From Tubiluchus corallicola (taxonomy: Eukaryota > Priapulida > Priapulimorpha > Priapulimorphida > Tubiluchidae): 52,000 nt of DNA. The DNA lies in contig JAQGDQ010000134.1 of assembly GCA_030141605.1 (NCBI GenBank), forward strand, positions 263,001 to 315,000, given 5' to 3'. Below are positions 1 to 21,167 of this stretch, piece after piece. The position numbers were made by a program, and so were the translations under genes. How positions within the stretch are numbered: the first letter of the stretch is position 1; each line of letters starts with the position of its first letter. The notes beneath the pieces were generated by a model. The model was not told the origin of the DNA. It did not search any database and saw only the letters and a program-made list of their open reading frames with translations.

Positions 1-775
1 GGTTAATGCGCAGAGAAACTAAAGCGTCACTGATATCCTTACTCTATAACACCAAAGCTGCGTTTAAGTTTGAGTTTCCATAAAGTGTGAGCAACTTTAC
101 ATGTCTCTGAAGCGAAAACTGTTTTGTCTTAATCCTGAACAAAAAAGGAAATTTGTGTTTATCATACAAATAATTCTTCAAAGACACAGCAGGAAATTGC
201 TACTGTATTTAGTGCGAAGTTTGGTGACACGGGCAGCAGCGATGAAGATGACACGGGCAGTTGCGATGAAGACGATGGTGCATCTCATGTATCGAATGAC
301 CAGACAGCAGCAGCTGTCGACACACTGATGCGATACTTTGAACAGTCTGACAGAGTCACAAGCGACGATATTCAAGGATTGTGTTTGATTAAACGTCGTG
401 TTGACTGCTTGCGTGTATCATCAATGAAACAGTCGTCTCTTCTGAATTATTTCAGTCGTCAGTAACTCATTTGTGAACATTTCAAAATCTTTTGTTAAGT
501 TTATTGCATTTAAGTGTATACTCGAAAAAGGTTTTTTAAATAAAAAACTAACATTCTAAGATTATTTTTATGACATTTTTTCATTTCTGATTTAATGTTG
601 ATTGGTATCATAATGCGAAATATATTTTATATGTACATAGAGGAACACTATGTTAATCAACTATTATGTATATACATATAGACTAACTTCGTTATATTCC
701 CGTTATCTCGCCATACTCGCCTCTCGCCAAAAATTTGCCCTAGGTGGACAGTGGCGAGATAACGAGACTAGACTG
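1..775 (+). mobile_element. Right part of a pogo/Tigger-like (Tc1/mariner superfamily) DNA transposon
   Basis: The stretch holds transposase remnants followed by an AT-rich 3' part with a polyadenylation signal (AATAAA at 539-544) and a right terminal region. The terminus reads inward, on the minus strand, as CAGTCTAGTCTCGTTATC and is followed outside by TA at 776-777, as expected for TA target duplication in this superfamily. The terminal region contains the motif TTATCTCGCCA near 699 and its inverse TGGCGAGATAA near 752, so the end is itself an inverted pair, like the sub-terminal binding sites of pogo-like elements. The left end lies outside the window. Family assignment rests on the transposase C-terminus and the terminus style, not on a database match. 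Confidence 0.6.
101..465 (+). pseudogene. Pogo/Tigger-like transposase remnant: N-terminal fragment joined to C-terminal tail
   Basis: The frame opening with ATG at 101 gives a basic start (SLKRKLFCLNPEQKRK), like the beginning of a CENP-B/pogo N-terminal HTH. Near the A-run at 141-146 the reading continues in another frame with KTQQEIATVFSAKFG, which resembles the second half of that helix-turn-helix. This frame runs through an acidic stretch (SDEDDTGSCDEDD) into a C-terminal tail ending at the stop 463-465. The tail has VDTLMRYFEQ, as at the end of pogo/Tigger transposases, and closes with QSSLLNYF. The DDE catalytic core is absent and a one-base frame change separates the halves, so this is an internally deleted, inactive copy. 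A domesticated protein is less likely because of the frame break. Confidence 0.6.
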
Positions 776-1949
776 TATATTGTGAGTGTAACACAGACAC
801 TATTAAGAGTAGCATTATCATTTGATGATAAGATTGTTTTGATGACATTAGGCAAGTAATCGAAGGTATGGCAGTGCTAGAAGCTATAGAGAACATGGAA
901 ACTTACAATCAGCGACCAAGCATTGACGTAACCATAACAGACTGCGGGTTACTAGAAAACCTCAATCCCAGTCCATCAACAACAGAGCTACATGAATTTT
1001 ACAGCTGAGAATCGATTTCAGAATTTTTATCGGTATGCTCATTTGTTTCTGTATACAAAAATGGAAGGGCAAACCAGGGAAGAACTTGTGAAAAATATCT
1101 GAGGAAACTATTGCCATGTTAATACATTTAGTTTTTAAGCTTTTATATGACTATAATGAATGCAAAGCATAGCACTGATATTTGACTAGGCATATAACAA
1201 CAGTAACTGGTGATAAATAGTACATGCTGCTTCAAGATAGCTAAATACGTGTAAGTTCATATCAACACTTATCCTTTTGCCTTCTACTGCTAGTGTACCA
1301 TTACATTGTAAGTTTAAACAAGTAATAGTCTTGCCTGTCATTAATGTTATAATAATAAATTATTATTCGGCTCAAATTGACTGTTTGGCAAAATTATAAT
1401 AATTATTTGTCTTTCTGTTTCTTTGAAAATGTGGATGACTTTTGACATTAAAATGCTGAATATACATTCCCATATAAAATGACGCAGGACAGTCTACAGA
1501 TCTTTTTATAGTTGGTAAACTACCAAAAGTATTAACAAGCCATGAGCGAGCAACTGAAATAAAGTAAGTTCAGCAATATTACGGTTCATACTGAAAACAA
1601 AGTGCACTTGTAAGGTTTATTTCACATATATAACCTACAAGATCTGTGTAAAAAGTTCAGTTCTGGAATCAGAATTTATTTACAAAGTTTACAATAGTTA
1701 CTTTATTAGATTACATAGTTTGCAATGTCTTTCAAATAAGATTTACTCCTAGCATACAGTTCAGACTAGTCATATGTAGGACTCACTTAGAAGTTGTGAA
1801 CAGGTTTCACTTGCAAGGTTTAGTTCATGCTGGCCTCACCTGCCAGGTTTCAACCAGTCCTAATTACTGCGAATAGCATTCATATAAAAAGTTTATGAGT
1901 AGGGCCAGACATTAACGGTTGTGAGACCAGAATGTGAATGTTATATTCT
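776..1949. other. Intergenic / 3' flank of the TBC1D7 gene
   Basis: No coding frame is supported here. The right portion should be the 3' UTR of the minus-strand TBC1D7 gene. A minus-strand AATAAA (TTTATT on the given strand) lies at 1675-1680, about 270 bases past the stop codon, and another at 1616-1621. The rest is AT-rich sequence without recognisable repeats. Confidence 0.5.
1675..1680 (-). terminator. Candidate polyadenylation signal of TBC1D7
   Basis: AATAAA on the minus strand, about 270 nt downstream of the TBC1D7 stop codon at 1950-1952. Position and hexamer fit a 3' end signal; cleavage here is inferred. Confidence 0.4.
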
Positions 1950-4270
1950 CTACCCTGGAGATAAGGATACATTTGTTGTCAGCGAATCATGAGTATCTAA
2001 TTTTGAGCCTGGCATTAGCTGACAACCATGTTTATACCAAAATTCTAGACCTTTACTCACAACCAACTCTGCTGTTCCCTCCGCTAAGTCCTGCCGCACA
2101 CAGTCCACTGCTTCCTCTGCATCTGTCACTCGCAGGAGATGCCGTTCCATCACAGCGAGAAAGGCAACGGCAACATACACTAAAATCTTGCACGAACCTC
2201 CAATCACAATGTCCCAAATGCGCTCAATGACCCCTTCAGGAAGGACCTCTGCAAAACACGAGGCAAACCATTCCTCGAGCGGTAATGCCTGAATAGCGTT
2301 AATCTGTTTTAAATGAGCATACAATGCTGGCACCTCTTTTTTCAAGTAGCAATCCGTCTTTTCACGCAAAACACTTAGCTGCGGTTTAGCGTCTTCTAGT
2401 TGCTTGTAAAATTGTTTTGAAAGCCAGTATGCATCAACTGGTGTTGGAAATATTTGCAGAAAAGTAGAAGCTATACTGATGAATGCTTTACTATTTGGTT
2501 CTTCAAGCTGCTGTTCCTCATCAAACATCATTTGCCCCTCCTCTAAATAATACATTTTCAGAAAAACAGTGGGTTGATCCGTTGCATCATCAATTTTTCG
2601 CATAATCCTAAAAAAAATCGCTAACATTTTGTAATTATGTAACACACCAAGTAGCAAACAGGGTTTACTTTGAAAAGATTGTTTAAGGAATGTCCATGTT
2701 TCAAGCTTAAAGGTTTATAAATCATTATATATACATATAAACATAATATACATGAAAACCTACACTATATATTGAAGAAATAATCACTAAAAATTTATAT
2801 ATATGCAAAACAACATATAGTAAAAAGTACACAGAAAAATAATGTAGATCACTAACCATTTCCAGTAGTTAATATGCTTTTTATACAGTAATTATTAATT
2901 ATAAATAAAGGGGTAGTTTCTAGCTAATTAACTATCCTACACTCATATTTAACTAAATATTAACTCATATTTAATCTAATAATGTCAGTTAGTCAGAAAT
3001 TACTCTACGGTGAATGAACTAAAACTTGGAAATGCAGTAAAAAGTGCTGAAACATTAAGTCTGAACCACAAGAGACTGACATGTGTAATGGCATAAGATA
3101 TTGAGCTTGTAATTAGTCTCTGGTTCAGACATCACTCAGGTAATTTTTTATTAGTTTTTATGCCATGACTGGATTTAAAAATCACAGTTTATCCATCAAA
3201 AATGCTAAATATAACATTAAACTCTGCCTTGCTATTGTTTAACAATTTGTCAGATAAAACTTAAACTGGCTAACTCCTAATTTTTTTGAGAAGCATCGGA
3301 CGTACTGTTTGACTAGCCTGGTGTGTTTATTAATCAGCAATTTACTAGCAATATGCAATCAGCAATAGGCTAATGGAGATAATCAGACAATACCATACCA
3401 TAGTGCATGGTCAAGATCATTGTACTGTTCGATTCGCTGCTCTCTGACAAAGTCGTGAATGCTAATATGAGCAGGTAGCATTTCTGAAATGAACAAGGAA
3501 AATGATTTTGTAAATAACCAAAATTATGCATAAAATAAAAGCTTATGTGCTGTGCCCCATTGGATAAAGAAAATCAATTTTTACAGGAAGTAAGTAATTT
3601 GGAGTTATCCATTTACAATTGTTATAGATGTGTAAAAAGGCTTTACAGTAAAAACAAATAGGCCATCCATAAAATACTTTCCTGATATCATCTAATCACA
3701 TACTATAAGATAGCATGCTAGCTGCATGCTGAATCACTAACAAGTACAAAAACTTACCACTGATTTTATGTTTTGGATTCCCTCTAATCACCAAAATCTT
3801 AAATATAATTAGCTTTAGGTTTGAATTTTTTGTGATTAATGCTAGCAAATTTTGTCTATGGTGTTTTGAAAATCAACCAAGCAAGCAAATTGTGCCTTGT
3901 TAAAACAGAAAGATCTGTCCGAGACAATGTTCACATTGACTGAAAATGAATCTAAAGCAATTGATCTAATCAACACGTCGTGGTAAGACCCTTTGATTAT
4001 AAGGATAAATGATAAATCAATTGGTAAACAGTCTCTAATTTTAACTGTGAACCAGGCATAGAGTCTATGCTGCTAGTTCTTACCAAGTAGAACTTTCCAC
4101 ACAATCTCCCTATAGATGCCAGCTACAGGAAATCGGAGGCAAAATTGAGACAGTCTCTGTAAATCCAGTGGCTGCTCTTTCAGTAATATTTCTAGCGACT
4201 TCTTTTCTTCAATGCCTCGAAATCCCATTTTTTCATAATAATGAGATCTGAAGTTTCTCTCATCTGCCAT
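1950..4270 (-). CDS. TBC1D7: TBC1 domain family member 7, TSC complex subunit
   Basis: Three coding exons on the minus strand: 4270-4084, 3483-3399 and 2607-1950 (stop included). All junctions are GT-AG and phases agree (1, then 2), giving 309 residues; human TBC1D7 has 293. The start [19 protein letters not shown] followed by [16 protein letters not shown] is closely similar to the vertebrate N-terminus. [64 protein letters not shown] and [14 protein letters not shown] follow the TBC fold in order. In known animals this protein binds TSC1 in the TSC1-TSC2 complex that restrains Rheb and mTORC1 in the cytoplasm. I see neither the IxxDxxR nor the YxQ finger motif of active Rab-GAPs. An AG acceptor directly upstream of the ATG (minus strand TTACAG then TATAATG) implies a further non-coding 5' exon. 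The last exon holds most of the protein without an intron. Confidence 0.93.
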
Positions 4271-5166
4271 TATACTGTAACAAAACACCAATGAAATAAA
4301 TAAAGTTATTGGGTTATCAAGTAATTTGCAGTATGTATGCCCATGCAAACTACTTTGTAGTTCTTTTGATGAACAAAATTTCTAATATGATTTGGCAAAT
4401 GCATATCTTTATTCTTGTTTGGTAACATAGTAAAACATAAAATTATGTATAGAATGCTTCTTTTTCTCCTTTTTGTAAATATAAGTATGCCTACTGTTCT
4501 GAAAATAATATTAATTATGTGAGATTCAGTATGTACTCACTTATGTATCCATTCACTGTGAGCAAATTCATGCTTTTAATTTTTCCTTTTATGCTTATTG
4601 TAAACAGCTATTAGTATGCATATACCATTTTAGTAAATACTGTGTTTTAGTTCCTTTCTTGCTTGCCCAGTGTAGTTATAACGTATCTGTGCAATAAACA
4701 AAATTTAATTTAATTTAATTGACCTTTGACAGCACAAATGACAATAATTACTATGTAAATCGTTAGTGTTTTGATAACAAGTAACATAAGATTTTTGAAT
4801 AACAAAATTCCTGATAAACTGCATTAGTAATACAGCCATAACACTTATTACAAATCTCTACAACTTCGGAAACATTCACGTTTAATCAGTCTGCAAATTA
4901 AACGATGCAATCGGGATGCACAATGCACTCGTTTCGTTTAGATATGTACCGCTATCTAGTGAGCAAAAGCACGATTAAAGAAAACGAACTGATGTCGCCA
5001 TTATGGTAACGTTTTTATACACTGCGTGTCGAATGTTGCGCTAATTTATCTCGACTATATTAAAGAAATGAATAGACGTCTGTTACTATACTTGTATATA
5101 AGAAAATCTTGAAATAAAACGCGCTCAATTTTATGAAGCACCATTTCCGATAACGTATTTCACTAA
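4271..5166. other. 5' flank of TBC1D7; no gene seen
   Basis: AT-rich. It should contain the non-coding first exon and promoter of the minus-strand TBC1D7, but I cannot place either. A short (AATTT)n run near 4699-4720 follows GTGCAATAAA and looks like the tail of an old retroelement copy. Confidence 0.35.
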
Positions 5167-5249
5167 AGTACGGTGGCCGAGTGGTTAAGGCGTTGGACTT
5201 AAGTTCCAATGGACATATGTCCGCATGGGTTCGAACCCCATCCGTACTA
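5167..5249 (+). tRNA. tRNA-Leu (anticodon UAA)
   Basis: An 83 nt gene folds as a class II tRNA. The acceptor arm AGTACGG pairs with CCGTACT and leaves A as discriminator base. The D arm carries the A box TGGCCGAGTGG. The anticodon stem TTGGA/TCCAA encloses CTTAAGT, giving anticodon TAA. A long variable arm (TGGACATATGTCCG) identifies leucine. The T stem ATGGG/CCCAT encloses TTCGAAC and includes the B box GGTTCGAACC. A T-rich tract (TTTCTTTT) directly downstream can stop RNA polymerase III. No intron is present. It is a nuclear gene, intact at every paired position I checked. Confidence 0.96.
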
Positions 5250-6658
5250 TTTCTTTTCATACTGCCGCTTCTTCTTTTCCCAAGTTTTTTATCATGATGT
5301 TCTATTGTCTACATTAAATCAAAAATACTGAAAATAATCATTCGTGTGAAAAATTGTTTATGTAAAGGAAATTAGAAACCGTAAAAATGTTTTTAAAAAT
5401 TTCATGTCATCCCAGTTTTGACTAGGCAGCGTTACAGGCCTGTGTTCGCCAGATTTGAAATTGAAACTTAGGCATTCTACCTTTCTAATTCTCGAACAAC
5501 TAATACTTCTGTCCCTCCTATGTGCTGCTACCGTCTATATATTAATTTCTGTCATTTAATCAAGTAACAATTTACTTCTTTCAGAATGTAGTCCGTAAAA
5601 CACAAATACATACATAAATGCAAGGATAAAAGACTACTAAAATCTAACTTAAAAACTCCATTTATAGATAACACATGAGTATGATTATGCATATACAAAT
5701 AACATTGTTTTCCATTCGCTAAAAATATAAGAATTCATACTGATATAATAACTTAAAATATAGGCCTACTGTATTAAAATATTATTAAAATAGATTTTTA
5801 AAAGAATAAACAGTTTTTCATATGATTACGCCAAAGTGCTCAATTTGCAAGCTGACATACATTTGACTAGCGCTGCAATCATAGGGCAATGAAAATAGCT
5901 TCCTTGTGCAATTATTATAGGCTAACTTTTAATTGTTTAATAATATAGGCTTTTAATTTCTCATCTTTGATTATTTTAGTCATAAATGGCACGGCGATTG
6001 GCACATTTGTCTAATTTCTTCATTGGTGTTACTCTTATGATTATACTGTTGCACTTCCTCTCCCAGACCATCGGACTAGGAACATGGCGCCGCTCATGAC
6101 CATGTCAGTTCTGCGTTGGTCTACTTTTTGGGAATGCGATGATGGTTTGGCTGTACAGAGTGCAAAAATATTTGACAGATTTCCATAAAAACTAAAATAT
6201 GACCTGACTGTCGATGTCATATCAATTGCCAAAATGAATAGTCTACATGCCATGTAGTACGTTTAATTAATTCCTTAGTTATTTCTTTTTTGGCCCACAT
6301 ACATGCTCTCTCAGTTAGACAAACATCCTGAAGTAAATATGGCAATAAAACTGCCCAAAATGGCTTTCCTGGCCATCAGACACCCATTTGCCAACCAGGT
6401 CCAACACTGTTTAACGTTGATCACGAAGCACATATACATTGATTACTGTGACTATTGCACATCGATTTTTGAATTCATTTGGAGAACTGTGAGAGTCACA
6501 TTTATGGTGAGCGAGCTATAAATGGTTTCGGTAGTGATGGCTTCATACACATTTTATTAATTGATTAATCTGTTCGTATATATTACACAGTACAGTATAT
6601 ATACTTTATATAAATTTATTAACTGTTTATTTTATTAACACCTATTGCATTTTTGTTT
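5250..6658. other. Intergenic, no gene supported
   Basis: AT-rich sequence on both strands. The short open frames present lack splice context or recognisable protein similarity. Nothing further is seen. Confidence 0.4.
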
Positions 6659-6725
6659 TTAATATATATATTATATATATTTAATATATAATATATAGTA
6701 TATTATATATTAAATATATATATAC
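6659..6725. repeat. AT-only self-complementary tract
   Basis: About 65 bases made almost wholly of TA and TTAA steps, able to fold on itself. It borders the GC-richer island that starts at 6726 and may mark its insertion boundary. Confidence 0.7.
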
Positions 6726-7100
6726 TTGCGGGATGCCCACTCTGTATCTCGACAATAGGCGGAGGAGCTGTACAAGCAGCCAACGGCCATGTGTAGAGGA
6801 GTAAACCTTCTAAATCAGGAGTGGAGCCCCGAAGGCGGACCACTGCAGCATGCTCCGGCAACTCCTGCAGCCAACCTGGTTCCAAACGTATCGCTCCGCT
6901 TTCCTTTGGACTACATCAGGGAGGAAGAGGGGTTCCTGTTGTCTGGGCAACTCAGGATCCCCATACACCTTGCCTAGGCGTACGCCCTGGAGACCTTCAA
7001 GGATCGGACTGCTCAGCCGCAGTCGACGCTGCAGCTCCATCAATGTGATCAATAACTGACTCTTTTGACGCACTTCATTGTCTTCCGAGACAGAAGGATG
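6726..7100 (-). repeat. GC-rich island, probable retroelement-derived or other dispersed repeat
   Basis: Base composition changes sharply from AT-rich to GC-rich and back. Read on the minus strand there is an 87-residue open frame at 7073-6810 (start MRQKSQLLITLMELQRRLRL) that includes a leucine/arginine-rich helix-like stretch. Other frames on both strands also stay open, as expected from GC-rich sequence. No acceptor/donor pair clearly bounds an exon, and I do not recognise the protein. The abrupt composition and the AT-rich edge suggest an inserted repeat rather than a host exon. Confidence 0.35.
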
Positions 7101-8460
7101 CCAACAATATATTTATAAATATATACAGGCTAACTTGGTTATACAATGCTTCCTTAAAAGCGGAATTGTTCCAAATTTTAGATAAGATCATGAAATGAAA
7201 TTGAAAATTAATGTGAAGAAAGATGCTGAGTTTGCAGATATGGCGCTTGATTTCAAGCCATGATAATCAAGGTTTCAACCTAAACAATCTAGGTTAATTC
7301 ATGCAGAATCATCAACTAGTTATATTCATTTCAACTTCAATTCATTCAAAGTTATAAATCTGGATGATCACGAAGTAACGGAAGTCCTTTATCTGAGTTG
7401 CTTCCTCCTCAGCCTTGCTAACCACTGCTTGTTGCACCACAGTCTTTTTTATGATAAAAGCAATATGATAGGGAAAACAAGGCAGGCTGGCAAACACCAT
7501 GTACTGCCTGTGGTGTTTGCAAAAGCCTTTCGTATGTATGATAGTGGAATGAACAGTCTTCCATTCAATTACCTAAACAGTGAATACATCAACTCAGACC
7601 GTTAATTAGTAAAACAATTTTTATTTAAATACGAAGCAGCAGAAAAATGTCACACGCCTCACGCCCTGCTGACCGACTAATGATCGCGGCAATAGTAATC
7701 ACACAAGACATAATTAGAACCAAAAGCTTGTGACACTTTTTGGATGTAAATTACTTTCACTCAAGACAAAGTATCATCTGCAAACATTAAGCTAGGCTAA
7801 TTGCTTCGGCAGTTTATAACAAGGTACAATGCTCGAATGCCATATATGACGTACATTAGGGTAATAACTCGTTTCGTAATTGACGTTTGCAGGCTCTTTG
7901 AAACAGTCTATACTTTACAAGCTATTATAAGCGCTCTATAAATTACTGAAACAGTTCTTAAGCACTTTAAAACTAAACTCTTTTGAATCTGAAAGAAACG
8001 CAACGGAAGAGTGTCATGGTGGTACCTTGAACCACACCAACAACTCTCTTACTTCATGTACCTTGAACCCTACCAAGGGCTTGCTAATAGTGATTTGTGA
8101 CCAAATCAACATCAACGACACGAGAAGATTAAGTGATAATTTCAGTTACTGGCACACTGAAGGCGACAAGAGCTGCAGCAGAAGTGGCAATCATCATGAA
8201 AGCGTCTATGACTATGAAAACAACAACCAAAACTAGTGATCATTAGACATTGATGACAACAATATCTTCTAAGTCGTCAACGCTGCCATCTCCCTCCCCC
8301 CGTCCCTTTATGTTTGTGAAAAGTATATATATTTTCGTAAACAGTGTATATGTAAACAGTATATATTTTAAAATAAATATGATTTGTGTGTGATTGTATG
8401 TATTATACTATACACTTTGAGTGTGAAATAAAAAGTTAAATTCAAATTCTCTCTCCCTCA

Positions 8461-8465
<5 letters not shown>
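7101..8465. other. Intergenic; one weak possible exon at 8027-8236 (+)
   Basis: Mostly AT-rich and unremarkable. At 8027-8236 an open frame begins MNHTNNSLTSCTLNPTKG and ends YENNNQN, rich in Asn, Ser and Asp, with an AATAAA about 135 bases after its stop. A duplicated TACCTTGAACC precedes and enters it. I find no convincing splice acceptor and no known domain, so I do not call it a gene. Confidence 0.25.

Positions 8466-8466
<1 letters not shown>

Positions 8467-8542
<76 letters not shown>
8467..8542. repeat. (CT)n microsatellite, 38 units
   Basis: An uninterrupted CT dinucleotide run preceded by degenerate CTC/CTGT sequence. The minus-strand open frame with alternating Arg-Glu over it is an artefact of the repeat. 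Confidence 0.97.
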
Positions 8543-8544
<2 letters not shown>

Positions 8545-9352
8545 ATATATCAGTATCTTCTTTTTCCCTTTTCTTTTTAACTTCTTTTTTCTCTCTTTTT
8601 CTCACTCATTCGCTCTATCTCTCACTGACTCATCCTCACTCACAAACTCATTCGTCACCCACTTTCTCACCTAACTTATTCAGTGACACTGACATCAGAA
8701 ACAAGAACAGATCAATAATCAATCAGCTTACTCCAATAGATAAGATTTTGATTCTCACAACAAGGGTCCCATGGGATTTAGCTACACTTTCGTCATACAT
8801 ACAATACTAAAATTATTTAACACTCTTACACAATGTAACAATTAATATAGCTAACAAATTGCATATCATTTATCATTATAATTTTTTTGAACTTTCTCAC
8901 GTACACACAGCGGGGAGACACAGTTTGTGACAGATCTAATGCTATTATTATGCGAGACATAACAGTAATCAAAGATATGTAGACCGAAAATGAATTATTC
9001 TATACGATTGATTATTCTATAATTTAATAGACGCGAGTTCTAAAGCTCTGAATGTGATTCAGTATGAATATTAATTACACTGAAATTTGTTATCAACCAC
9101 GGCGGGGGGCGTCATTCACTTAAATTCACAAGCCTAAAAACAAGAAACTCGTGTAATGATTTTGTACACATAGTCACCAAATTTTTTTTGTACTTAAACC
9201 AGAGACTTTAAGTTTTTCCATGTACCTACTTCTTAAATGATTAGTGAAAATAGAGTAATAGTCTTAAATAAAATGATGAGGAATAGCGGATGGTTGACGT
9301 ACAACCCGTTTTCTGCTTGCTCGCTTAAAAATTTATGTACAAAATTGCTTTG
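8543..9352. other. Intergenic, no gene seen
   Basis: The left part (8543-8690) is pyrimidine-rich with degenerate ACTCA/CTCAC runs continuing from the CT tract. The remainder is AT-rich without repeats or reading frames I can support. Confidence 0.4.
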
Positions 9353-9863
9353 GGCATGCTTGTAAATGTAGGCGTAATAACGAGTGTAAAACCTATTTTA
9401 AATTGAAAACCTGGCTGTTTTTACAGGCATGCTTGTAAATGTAGGCGTAATAACGAGTGTAAAACCTATTTTAAATTGAAAACCTGGCTGTTTTTACAGG
9501 CATGCTTGTAAATGTAGGCGTAATAACGAGTGTAAAACCTATTTTAAATTGAAAACCTGGCTGTTTTTACAGGCATGCTTGTAAATGTAGGCGTAATAAC
9601 GAGTGTAAAACCTATTTTAAATTGAAAACCTGGCTGTTTTTACAGGCATGCTTGTAAATGTAGGCGTAATAACGAGTGTAAAACCTATTTTAAAATGAAA
9701 ACCTGGCTGTTTTTACAGGCATGCTTGTAAATGTAGGCGTAATAACGAGTGTAAAACCTATTTTAAAATGAAAACCTGGCTGTTTTTACAGGCATGCTTG
9801 CAAATGTAGGCGTAATAACGAGTGTAAAACCTATTTTAAAATGAAAACCTGGCTGTTTTTACA
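9353..9863. repeat. Minisatellite, seven head-to-tail copies of a 73 bp unit
   Basis: Units start at 9353, 9426, 9499, 9572, 9645, 9718 and 9791, each exactly 73 bases, with GGCATGCTTG at the start and GGCTGTTTTTACA at the end. Copies 1-4 share TTTAAATTGAAA while copies 5-7 share TTTTAAAATGAAA. Only copy 7 has GCAAATG in place of GTAAATG. The unit holds TGTAAAAC and, near its end, GTTTTTACA, which could pair as an imperfect hairpin. No length change has occurred between copies. No coding frame runs through. Confidence 0.97.
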
Positions 9864-10840
9864 CTTATTAGTTTAATAAGATCCTACAGTTGCAGAACTA
9901 TATAGATAAATTTATAAATTGTTGTTAAGAACTGCTAGTTATCACCAATTTCAAATGTCCTATCTTTAGCAAAATAAAGATCGCATCAAATGAGCTAAAA
10001 CAAATAAATTCTACTGTGGCTTACAGTTTATAGTGTGGAGTCAATTTTATAACGTCTTTTTCTGCATGATAGTTATCGTTATACATGACAGAGACCCAAC
10101 GATCAATGCATTCTAAAAAGTTGAACGTGCCGCTTAAAGCACAAGAAAACACCATTCATAATAAAGCTTAAAAAATTCGTCTTGAAATTTTATATCGCTT
10201 ACATACTGTCTTATTGTATACAGAGCTTGCATCAACAGTAACTCCGTATAAAACTGTGAATTTGAACTCCCGTGATGACTATTAGGCGCCGCCATTTTGC
10301 CGTTAGGTTACAAATTTATACAACATTGTTTAAAGTTTGAAAAAATAATCACAACATTCGTAGCGCACTCTTCACTAACTAAACACAAGTATAAATTACT
10401 TTATCTTGTCAATAACATCAATAATGCGGATTTTGGTGAATGAGTGGTGCACATTGGGATGGTGCTGCAGTGTTGTTTTACCAGGTGGCGTAAATATTTT
10501 AAATTATTAAGAATTTTCTTTTCCAATTAAGTAAGTATTTCGAGCAGCTATGCATAATGCTATTTATTATAGCTTTGTTCGGATTTGTACTCAGGTTTTA
10601 ATTAGTAACACTTTTTTGTTTGTCATCATTATCATTTGACCTGAGTTCACAAGCCACACACAAATGTGGGTAATTGTTGTCATTAAAACACATTTTTTAC
10701 ACCGGCTGTTAGCTTGACGGCAAGAAATAGATTGACTTTCACCGCTTGGCTTGCCCCTCGGGTGTTGGGTCACCGCCGAATTGTCATAGTGACGCCTATA
10801 CCACTTTCGACGATGTGAAGAAGCTTTAGAACTGTGTCAG
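9864..10840. other. Upstream region of the chitin-deacetylase-like gene
   Basis: No gene is seen. The last part forms the distal promoter region of the gene starting at 10950. A GGCGCCGCCATTTTG stretch near 10286 resembles metazoan promoter elements but lies far upstream, so I draw no conclusion. Confidence 0.35.
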
Positions 10841-10848
10841 TGACGTCA
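10841..10848 (+). promoter_or_regulatory. CRE-like palindrome TGACGTCA
   Basis: A perfect 8-base CREB/ATF consensus with 12 bases between its end and the TATA box at 10861, about 100 bases before the start codon. Its placement next to a TATA box supports a regulatory role; the binding factor is inferred from the consensus. Confidence 0.5.
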
Positions 10849-10860
10849 CTTTTCATGCAG

Positions 10861-10868
10861 TATAAAAG
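10861..10868 (+). promoter_or_regulatory. TATA box (TATAAAAG) of the chitin-deacetylase-like gene
   Basis: A canonical TATA sequence 89 bases upstream of the ATG at 10950. Transcription would begin near 10890-10900, leaving a short 5' leader. The TATA box is typical of strongly regulated, tissue-restricted genes, which suits a secreted matrix protein. Confidence 0.65.
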
Positions 10869-10949
10869 ATGACATAGAGAGATTACACGAATTGAGTACT
10901 AACCAGGTAAACGGTCTTTGAGTATCTGCTCTTGTGAACGGCTACAGAG

Positions 10950-21150
<10,201 letters not shown>

Positions 21151-21161
21151 CATGCTAACCA

Positions 21162-21167
21162 AATAAA
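21162..21167 (+). terminator. Polyadenylation signal AATAAA after the CDA-like gene
   Basis: The signal lies 11 bases past the stop codon and is followed by a T/GT-rich stretch, giving a very short 3' UTR. A second AATAAA at 22066-22071 could end a longer transcript. Confidence 0.45.

Noticed and set aside
8408-8605. Arg-Glu repeat protein on the minus strand
   Set aside because: Translation of the (CT)n tract; no other coding evidence.
9353-9863. CRISPR-like array
   Set aside because: The whole 73-base unit repeats with no unique spacers; it is a minisatellite in eukaryotic DNA.
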